This document shows positions 6,937 to 13,379 of a DNA stretch of 18,082 nucleotides, in pieces. Source of the DNA: Bdellovibrionales bacterium (GTDB lineage Bacteria; Bdellovibrionota; UBA1018). The translations under genes and the position numbers were made by a program. The notes below the pieces were generated by a model. That model made no database searches, was not told where the DNA came from, and saw only the letters and a list, made by a program, of their open reading frames with translations. The number at the start of each line of letters is the position of its first letter. Position 1 is the first letter of the stretch. Where the stretch lies: positions 1 through 18,082 of the forward strand of contig JAGWZD010000010.1 in the NCBI GenBank assembly GCA_018968995.1, read 5' to 3'.

Positions 6937-7739
6937 AGCGATTCTACCAATTCGCGACACAGCCTTTTCTGGAAGAAAAGTGCGACGGCAAGAAATACAA
7001 AAACCCAAAAACACACCGTGGCCAGTGACCATACCGACGGGGCTTGTCCATCAAGTAGCACGGAATGAATGCCCTCAAAGATTTGGCCTAAAGGATTAAA
7101 AAACAAAATCCATCGGTATTTTTCAGGAATCATTTGCTCGCGGTACACAATCGGCGAAGCGTAAAACCAAATTTGAAGGATGAGACCCACAAGGTGCTTG
7201 AGGTCGCGAAAGTACACAAAGCTGATCGCCAGAACGATCGAGGCACTATAGGCCATGGCGAAAAGAGCCAGCCCATAGAACGGAAAAAGAAAATAGGCTG
7301 CCGTGATGGGCGTTTGGTGAAGCCACGCTGCGACCAAAATAATCGGGGTCGCCAGCACGAGTGTCACAAAATTCGTGAGCACCCCGACATACGGAAAAAC
7401 TTGAATAGGCACTGGAACTTTCGTCAGTAGACCTGCGTTCGCCACAAAGCTTTCAGTGGATTCTGAAACCGACTGAGAGAAAAACGCCCAAGGCAAAACT
7501 CCACTTAAAATAAAGGGCAGGTAATTCGGAAGCTGCACATTCATCACGACCTTAAAGACGAAATAGTAAATCGTCGCTAAGGCCAGAGGGTTTAAGAGCG
7601 TCCAAAAGATGCCTAAAACCGATCGACGATACTTAATCTTCAGGTTTCGGCTGACCATATTGTAAACCAGAAACTTTTTTCCGGTACAAAACAGGTCGAT
7701 TCCTGCGGGGTAGAGCAGTGAATTTGTGAAAGATTTCAT
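6933..7739 (-). CDS. wzm: ABC polysaccharide exporter permease (Wzm/KpsM type)
   Basis: This 268-residue ABC-2-type permease forms the inner-membrane channel that exports finished, lipid-linked polysaccharide. About six hydrophobic segments are visible. The amphipathic region before the first one carries the family hallmark KIKYRRSVLGIFWTLLNP (about 34-51), and a YFRDLKHLVGL coupling-helix-like segment and FFNPLGQIFEGI lie near the end. The length is typical. The start ATG at 7737-7739 has a modest GGAA 6 nt upstream. It is coupled to wzt by an ATGA overlap. A tRNA-His gene ends 58 nt upstream on the same strand and no clear terminator or promoter was seen between them. Confidence 0.93.
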   Translation of the reverse strand: MKSFTNSLLYPAGIDLFCTGKKFLVYNMVSRNLKIKYRRSVLGIFWTLLNPLALATIYYFVFKVVMNVQLPNYLPFILSGVLPWAFFSQSVSESTESFVANAGLLTKVPVPIQVFPYVGVLTNFVTLVLATPIILVAAWLHQTPITAAYFLFPFYGLALFAMAYSASIVLAISFVYFRDLKHLVGLILQIWFYASPIVYREQMIPEKYRWILFFNPLGQIFEGIHSVLLDGQAPSVWSLATVCFWVFVFLAVALFFQKRLCRELVESL

Positions 7740-7797
7740 GAACGTTCCGAATCGTAACTAAACTTTGAATGGAAGTCGATTCTGAGAGCCAAGAAAG

Positions 7798-7875
<78 letters not shown>

Positions 7876-7950
7876 ATTCCGACCAATCCGCCCCTCTATT
7901 CCATGACTTCGGGCTTTTCGCAAGGCCGCGCTCGGGTTAAACCTAAGAGC

Positions 7951-8604
7951 ATGAACACGATCTGCCGAATATCGATTCTCGCCCTCAGCAGCCTGATCTT
8001 GCTGAATTCGCAGGCGTCTCGCGCCTCGGTGTTTAATGCCGTTCAATACCTCGAGCCCGGTCAATCGGCCTTGGGCTTTGAGCCCGAATTCGTTCTTAGT
8101 AACGGGGCAGGCCTGGGCGCTACCTTCCGCTACGCCACAGGCATCAACGACCTATCGAACGCCTCGTTCATTATTGGTACCGGCGGAGGTCCACGGCAGT
8201 TTCGTCTCGGCGCCAATGCGACGGCTGATTTTTTTCCCGACATCGACGGGCAGCCTGGAATTGGCGTGGCCGTTCAAGCGATGTGGGTTCAAGTCAGCAT
8301 TCAAAGTGCCGGAACCGGCATCACTGAAACCACCGGGAATCCGAAAACCCAGGGACGTTTTGAAACCCAGTTGATTCCGTACCTTCATAACCGCTTCGGT
8401 AGCCGCGGCGGAGACGTCGAGCCGTTTCTAGCCTTTCCTTACGGCTTCTCGATTCGCGATGGGCGCTTTCAAATCAGCTCGGCTTTAGCCGTGGGCTCGT
8501 TTTTTCATATGAGCCGCCAGGTGGCTTACTCGATGGAACTGAACGTCGCCATCAACAACGCCGAAAGCACCTTGTCGGGCGGGGTGATGTATACCTTCGA
8601 ATGA
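7951..8604 (+). CDS. secreted, probable outer-membrane beta-barrel protein of unknown function
   Basis: From the ATG at 7951 the product has 217 residues. A signal peptide is visible: MNTICRISILALSSLILLNS then an ASRAS cleavage region near residue 25. The mature part is rich in glycine and aromatic residues in alternating, strand-like stretches (LGFEPEFVLS, LGATFRYATG, LNVAINNA, LSGGVMYTF) and has no hydrophobic helix, as expected of a small outer-membrane barrel. It ends MYTFE, with an aromatic residue one from the end. I cannot name a family with confidence or suggest a substrate. The frame is open from an ATG at 7903, but that start would place 16 charged residues before the signal peptide. 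Its stop overlaps an ATG at 8601 (ATGA), suggesting coupling with the CDF gene. Confidence 0.7.
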   Translation: MNTICRISILALSSLILLNSQASRASVFNAVQYLEPGQSALGFEPEFVLSNGAGLGATFRYATGINDLSNASFIIGTGGGPRQFRLGANATADFFPDIDGQPGIGVAVQAMWVQVSIQSAGTGITETTGNPKTQGRFETQLIPYLHNRFGSRGGDVEPFLAFPYGFSIRDGRFQISSALAVGSFFHMSRQVAYSMELNVAINNAESTLSGGVMYTFE

Positions 8605-8638
8605 GCGACTGAGGCGACGGGCCGCCACCCTGGCCCTC

Positions 8639-9514
8639 GTGGCCACGATTGCTTTGACCGTTTTTAAAGTCGGCGTGGGAGTGGCCTCGCAATCCGTGGG
8701 TGTACTTTCTGAGGGCATCCACTCCTTCCTAGACTTACTTTCAGCCGGAGTGGCGTTTTTTACGATTCGAGCCGCCGGAAAGCCTGCCGATCACGACCAT
8801 CCCTATGGTCACGGAAAAATTGAAACCCTCTCTAGCCTTCTTGAAAGCGTGCTTCTGGTTGTGGCAGCGGCCTGGATTTTTTGGGAGGGCTGGCTTCACT
8901 GGCAAAACCCCGAACCCATACAGCATGAAGGTCTGGCCATTGCTACGATTTTCATCTCGATGGTCGTGTCGTACTTCATGTACCGCCATAACCGCGGCGC
9001 TGCCGACCTAACGGAAAGTTCTGCCATTCACGTCAATGCACTTCATTTTCTTGCCGACGTCGTCGCTTCTTTGGGTGTTTTGGTGGGCCTTCTGCTGATG
9101 CGATGGACGGGCTGGCTTTGGATCGACCCGCTGATGGCCTTTGGAATTGCAGCCTACATCGCAGCGATTTCTGTGAAGCAAGTGAAGCGAGCCATTGGCG
9201 AGCTGACCGACACTCAGCTTCCCGCCAGCGAGCTTCAAGAGCTTCGCGAAATTTTGAAGTCCGGCCCCGAGCACGTGCTGGAAGCTCATGATTTGCGGTC
9301 TCGAAAGGGGGGGGCGACTCGATACGTCGATTTTCATCTAGTAGTTTGCAAAAACATGACCGTGAGTCGGTCTCACGAAGTGTGCGATGACCTCGAAGCG
9401 CGAATCTTAACCCGATTTCCAGGCTCTTCAGTCACGATTCATGTCGAGCCGTGTGAATACCATCAGTCCACTTGCCATGAGCCGTGCCGGCACTCGGGAG
9501 GTCGAAAGTCATGA
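8639..9514 (+). CDS. cation diffusion facilitator (CDF) family metal transporter
   Basis: CDF proteins are inner-membrane dimers that exchange divalent metals such as Zn, Fe, Co or Mn for protons. The transmembrane metal sites are visible as HSFLD (H28, D32) in the second helix and HFLAD (H136, D140) in the fifth. The conserved HDHPYGHGK loop is at 52-60 and the cytoplasmic metal-sensing domain follows from about 185. The tail is unusually rich in Cys and His (C272, H275, C279, H280, C283, H285). The GTG at 8639 is the first standard start, but it cuts into the first helix. The frame is open from 8588, and RRRAATLALV just upstream looks like the true beginning (see findings). A run of eight G at 9307-9314 lies in the coding sequence. 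Its stop overlaps the HAD gene as ATGA. Confidence 0.88.
   Translation: MATIALTVFKVGVGVASQSVGVLSEGIHSFLDLLSAGVAFFTIRAAGKPADHDHPYGHGKIETLSSLLESVLLVVAAAWIFWEGWLHWQNPEPIQHEGLAIATIFISMVVSYFMYRHNRGAADLTESSAIHVNALHFLADVVASLGVLVGLLLMRWTGWLWIDPLMAFGIAAYIAAISVKQVKRAIGELTDTQLPASELQELREILKSGPEHVLEAHDLRSRKGGATRYVDFHLVVCKNMTVSRSHEVCDDLEARILTRFPGSSVTIHVEPCEYHQSTCHEPCRHSGGRKS
9496..9501 (+). promoter_or_regulatory. ribosome-binding site of the HAD phosphatase
   Basis: GGGAGG lies 9 nt before the ATG at 9511, inside the last codons of the CDF gene. It decides the HAD start in favour of 9511 over 9484. Confidence 0.6.
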
Positions 9515-10329
9515 CTCAGCTGATTCCGTGGGAAAACGCTTCGATGGAGGAGTTGTCTCAGGTTCGAGGGGTTTGCCTCGACATTGATGACACCCTCTCG
9601 ACCCAAGGTAAACTCACAGCAGAGGCCTACGCCGCCCTGTGGGCGCTAAAATCGAGCGGGTACAGGGTTGTGCCCATCACGGGGCGGCCTGCCGGGTGGT
9701 GTGATCATTTTGCGAGGTTTTGGCCTGTCGACGCTGTAGTGGGAGAAAACGGGGGGTTTTCGTTTTTCATGAAAAACGGCAAGCGCGAGCGTCTGACCAC
9801 CCCCCAGGCGCCCAAAAATCCTAAGCCTCAGATTGAGACTCTCGCTCAAGAGGTGCTTCGGGCTTTTCCTCACGCGCGGTGGGCGTCGGATCAGGCCTAC
9901 CGAGAATACGATTTAGCGATCGATTTCTGTGAGGACGTACCTGCGTGGCCCCGAGCCGAGGTCAATCGTTTGGTGGCCCTTTGTGAAGGCCTGGGCGCTC
10001 ATGCGAAAGTCAGTAGCATTCATGTGAATGCCTGGTTTGGAGATTACGATAAATATTCGGGCTTCACACACTTGCTTCAAAGCCCGGCCTTCGAACAAGC
10101 GCTGGGGCAAACCCCGCCCGGTTTATCGGAGTGGCTTTTTATTGGAGACTCGCCCAACGATGAGCCGCTTTTTCAGCGCTTCTCGTTATCTGTGGGAGTG
10201 GCCAATCTGCGAGACTTTGTCGACCGTCTGCGTCATCCTCCGCGGTACCTGACCTCTCAGCCCAGTGGCTTAGGGTTCTGCCAGATGGCCCGGACTCTGG
10301 TACAGGTGGCTGCAGCCAGATCAAAATAG
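9511..10329 (+). CDS. HAD-superfamily (IIB-type) phosphatase
   Basis: This 272-residue cytoplasmic hydrolase has the HAD catalytic motif DIDDTLS (24-30; nucleophile D24, acid D26), motif II ITGRP (56-60), K181 in the YDKYSG motif III region, and GDSPNDEPLF (212-221) binding Mg. A large cap inserted between motifs II and III is of C2B type, as in sugar-phosphate phosphatases such as trehalose-6-phosphate or sucrose-phosphate phosphatase and Cof-type enzymes. The substrate cannot be told. The start at 9511 is supported by GGGAGG at 9496-9501 and an ATGA overlap with the CDF stop; an upstream in-frame start at 9484 is less likely. It is probably co-transcribed with the CDF gene. No functional link to metal transport is obvious beyond a shared Mg requirement. 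Confidence 0.85.
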   Translation: MTQLIPWENASMEELSQVRGVCLDIDDTLSTQGKLTAEAYAALWALKSSGYRVVPITGRPAGWCDHFARFWPVDAVVGENGGFSFFMKNGKRERLTTPQAPKNPKPQIETLAQEVLRAFPHARWASDQAYREYDLAIDFCEDVPAWPRAEVNRLVALCEGLGAHAKVSSIHVNAWFGDYDKYSGFTHLLQSPAFEQALGQTPPGLSEWLFIGDSPNDEPLFQRFSLSVGVANLRDFVDRLRHPPRYLTSQPSGLGFCQMARTLVQVAAARSK

Positions 10330-10403
10330 CACGTAATATTAAGCGCTTGCACGGTATATTGAATACTTGTCTTTTTCGGTCGGCTTGAGTAGGGTGCCCC
10401 CCC

Positions 10404-12329
10404 ATGCGAGTGTGGCACTCTTCCATTCGAGTCAGCCTGATTGGTCTTTGCGCGCTTTTATCAGCGTGCGAGCCGATCGCAAGTTCGGTTCCGAAATCGA
10501 GTTTAGGCGCCACAGGGGGGCTTTATCAGAAAAGCGATCTGCCTCCTTTAGCGGGCACCGGTGAGGTGCAGCTCACGGTTCTGGCCACTAATGACATTCA
10601 TGGGGGCGTTGAGCCGGGAAAGTACCGCACCACCGGTGAACCCATTGGCGGCCTTGCGTTTTGGGGGGGCGTGATTCGTTCCATCCGCTCGGCTATCGAG
10701 TCAAAGGGCGGGCGGGTTTTAGTCCTCGATGCGGGCGATCAATTTCAAGGCACCCTGATTAGCAACACCAACGAGGGCGATCTGGTCTTCTCGGCCATGG
10801 ATGAAATCGGGTATGATGCCGTGGTTCCTGGAAACCATGATTACGATTTCGGCCCCAAAGGCTGGTTAAAAGATCGACCCACTTCAAGTGACGAAAATCC
10901 TCGCGAAGTGATCGAGGGGCTTGCCGCAAAAGTGAAGTTTCCTCTTCTATCAGCCAACACCTATTTTCGAGATTCTCTGACCGACACCAAAACCGGCCGC
11001 GTGGTGGATGTGGCCAGTAACTCATGCACGGCGCCTTCGGGTGTATCGATCGATTGGAAAAAGGCGCGCCGCCCACAGTTTTTAAAACCCTATTTGATTC
11101 GCGATTTCGGGGCCATGAAAGTGGCCATTATTGGTCTGGATCACCCCTCGACGGCCTCGATGACAACAGCCGTGAACGTGAGCGATCTTTGCTTTCGAGA
11201 TGCCGTTGGCACTTACCGCGAGATTCGTGACGAAATTGGTGACCGTGCCGATGTCTTTATTCTGGTGATTCATAGTGCCAACTCGCCTGGGAAGCCCGAG
11301 CTCACCCAGTTTGTGAAAGCGATTCGCGCCGACAAGAATCCGCGTTTGGATCTTGTCGTGGCTGGACACACCCACATGATTCAAAAAGAATTTGTGGATG
11401 GAGTGCCGATCATTCAATCGGGTAGTGGAGGCGAGCGCTTCGGCCGGATCGACTTCACCTTTGATTTGGCGACTAAAAAATTGGTCGCGTCGAAAACCGA
11501 GGCGCTGTCTGGCGTGGCCCTGCTGCATCAGCGTTGCGATGATGATGCCAAGAAGTTTTGCTCGGTAAAGCCAGTGGTCGAAGGCAGCACCGAGGGTGCC
11601 GTTTCGTATGAGCAAATTCCGGTAGAGTTCAATCAACGGGTTCTGAAGCTCATTGCCGATGCTCGCGCGGCGATTCGAAATTTAAGTGATCAAAAGCTTT
11701 TTGTGGCGAAGTCTCCGCTGAAGCGCGACCGGGTCCGGGAAAGCTCGCTGGTGGATTTGCTGACCGATATTTTGCGCCAGGCCTCTGGAGCCGATTTGTC
11801 GTTTCTCAATACCGGAGGCATTCGAACCGACTTACCGGCTGGAACAGTGACCTATGAACAGTTCTTCGAGGTTCTGCCCTTCGGCAATCGTGCTGTGGTG
11901 GCGGGCCCCATGCGCACACGTCAGGTGATTAGTCTCTTACAGCGATCGATTCAAACCTGCGGCGATTACGGCGCCCTCATGCAAAGCGGGCTTCGGGTAC
12001 GGTTTAGCCGAAACTGTCGCGGCGGGGGGGTGGATCCGAATGCCCAGCTTTTGACCGTAGAAACCGTCGATGGGCAGCTGATTTTCGATCAGCACCAAGG
12101 TGGGGTGGTGGAAGACCGAGCGTTTAATGTCGCGACACTCGATTTCTTACTCGATGGCGGTTCTGGTTATACCGATTTTAAAGGCACTCCGATGATTCAA
12201 GACCTCGACATCGCCCGTGAAGCGATGGTGCACCAGATGCTGAAATCTTCAGACCTACTGGAAGTGGACGGCAAGCTCGATCAGCGATGGTTTGAAGTGC
12301 GTGGCCCCTCAAGAAGCGACGAAGAATAA
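10404..12329 (+). CDS. lipoprotein 5'-nucleotidase / 2',3'-cyclic phosphodiesterase (UshA-like)
   Basis: This 641-residue, two-domain enzyme of the UshA family hydrolyses extracytoplasmic nucleotides or related phosphoesters. The signal peptide ends in a lipobox LSAC (19-22), so C22 is probably lipidated; the next residue is Glu, not the Asp that retains lipoproteins at the inner membrane. The metallophosphatase domain shows TNDIHGG (62-68), LDAGDQFQG (108-116), GNHDYDFG (143-150) and GHTH (321-324). The C-terminal substrate domain shows LNTGGIRTDLPAG and LLDGGSGYTDF. The start ATG follows AGGG (10391-10394) and a C7 run. It appears monocistronic: 74 nt separate it from the HAD gene, and it converges on the pseudouridine synthase gene with a 6-bp gap. 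A divergent paralogue lies at 15635-17617. Substrate specificity is not predictable. Confidence 0.9.
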   Translation: MRVWHSSIRVSLIGLCALLSACEPIASSVPKSSLGATGGLYQKSDLPPLAGTGEVQLTVLATNDIHGGVEPGKYRTTGEPIGGLAFWGGVIRSIRSAIESKGGRVLVLDAGDQFQGTLISNTNEGDLVFSAMDEIGYDAVVPGNHDYDFGPKGWLKDRPTSSDENPREVIEGLAAKVKFPLLSANTYFRDSLTDTKTGRVVDVASNSCTAPSGVSIDWKKARRPQFLKPYLIRDFGAMKVAIIGLDHPSTASMTTAVNVSDLCFRDAVGTYREIRDEIGDRADVFILVIHSANSPGKPELTQFVKAIRADKNPRLDLVVAGHTHMIQKEFVDGVPIIQSGSGGERFGRIDFTFDLATKKLVASKTEALSGVALLHQRCDDDAKKFCSVKPVVEGSTEGAVSYEQIPVEFNQRVLKLIADARAAIRNLSDQKLFVAKSPLKRDRVRESSLVDLLTDILRQASGADLSFLNTGGIRTDLPAGTVTYEQFFEVLPFGNRAVVAGPMRTRQVISLLQRSIQTCGDYGALMQSGLRVRFSRNCRGGGVDPNAQLLTVETVDGQLIFDQHQGGVVEDRAFNVATLDFLLDGGSGYTDFKGTPMIQDLDIAREAMVHQMLKSSDLLEVDGKLDQRWFEVRGPSRSDEE

Positions 12330-12335
12330 ACGGTA

Positions 12336-13352
12336 CTAGGCCTTTTGTCGGTCTAGAAACTCACGAAGATCCGCTGGAAGCTCAGAGTGAAACTCGACCC
12401 ATTTTTTGGTTGTCGGATGCTCAAATCCCAGCGAGGCCGCGTGTAGGCCATGCCGATGATGCAGAAGCTTGGCCCAGCGCTCAGGCGTGAGAAGTTCGCG
12501 CTCAAAAAAATACAAAGCGTCTTCTTCAGGCATTCCGTAAAGCTTGTCTCCGACTAAGGGATGCCCAACGTGATCGAGATGCACGCGAATCTGGTGCTGC
12601 CGGCCTGTTTTTGGAAAGCATTCAACTAAAGCAAATGCTCCGGCCGTTTCTAAACGCCGAAACTCAGTCTTCGCACTCAGCCCCCCCTGATTCTCGGGCA
12701 GGATACTCATTTTCAGTTCAATTTTTGAATGCGGCGATCGAGCCATCGGCTCATCTACAGTAAACTGCTCGGGAGGAATTCCTCGCACCACAGCCAAGTA
12801 GCGCTTCTGAGTCGTGCGCGCAGCAAATTGAGCCGTGAGTCCGGCGCAGATTTCCTTATTTTTAGCCAACACCAGGATGCCACTGGTTTCTTTGTCAATA
12901 CGATGAGCCAGAAAGTACTCGCGATCAGCCCGAAGAGGATCTTGAAAACCTCGAGTTTTCAGATGAACCAGTAGCGTATTGAAATAATAGCGGCCGGCGG
13001 GATGAACCGGCAAATGAGGAGGCTTGTCGATGATGAAGAGGTCTTCATCTTCGAAAATCACTCGGTAGTTAAAGTCGACATCAGGTTCTGGCTTTCGTTC
13101 GGTAAGCACCCGAACCTCATCCCCGGGCAAAAGCGCGGTACTGGGTTTGAGTCGTCCGACGCTAACGTGTCGACCTTGATGCCTCAGAATCGTAATGTCA
13201 CCATCGTCAATGGCCCGCTGAATCGACTCGCGTGAACGTCTGCGGTAGCGCTCTTTCAGGAAGTGGTCTAAGCGAATGCCGCCCTGATTAGGTCCCACAT
13301 TATGGGTGACCAGGTAATGCTCAAGCGTGACGTGATGAGTGCTTTGGACCAT
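12336..13352 (-). CDS. RluA-family rRNA/tRNA pseudouridine synthase
   Basis: This 338-residue enzyme isomerises uridine to pseudouridine in structured RNA. The N-terminal region (about 25-85) has an S4-like RNA-binding fold (GGIRLDHFLKER and a GDEVRVL end). The catalytic domain contains IIDKPPHLPVHP (about 107-118) and the hallmark HRIDKETSG (150-158), with D153 as catalytic Asp, plus RYLAVVRG and GRQHQIRVHL. RluA and RluD family members modify 23S rRNA or tRNA; the exact target is not predictable. The ATG at 13352 is chosen; a TTG two codons upstream is possible. It is the last gene of a leftward operon with the lipoprotein nucleotidase and PrkA, 27 bp after the PrkA stop. No strong ribosome-binding site is visible. 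Confidence 0.92.
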   Translation of the reverse strand: MVQSTHHVTLEHYLVTHNVGPNQGGIRLDHFLKERYRRRSRESIQRAIDDGDITILRHQGRHVSVGRLKPSTALLPGDEVRVLTERKPEPDVDFNYRVIFEDEDLFIIDKPPHLPVHPAGRYYFNTLLVHLKTRGFQDPLRADREYFLAHRIDKETSGILVLAKNKEICAGLTAQFAARTTQKRYLAVVRGIPPEQFTVDEPMARSPHSKIELKMSILPENQGGLSAKTEFRRLETAGAFALVECFPKTGRQHQIRVHLDHVGHPLVGDKLYGMPEEDALYFFERELLTPERWAKLLHHRHGLHAASLGFEHPTTKKWVEFHSELPADLREFLDRQKA

Positions 13353-13379
13353 GATCAATTCAAAGCCAAGAGTGAAAAT

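Noticed and set aside
10330..10403. Promoter for the first nucleotidase
   Set aside because: TATATT and TTGCAC elements are present but not at workable spacing; I could not support a specific promoter.
11082..11636. Leftward 184-codon open frame
   Set aside because: Antisense shadow of the first nucleotidase.
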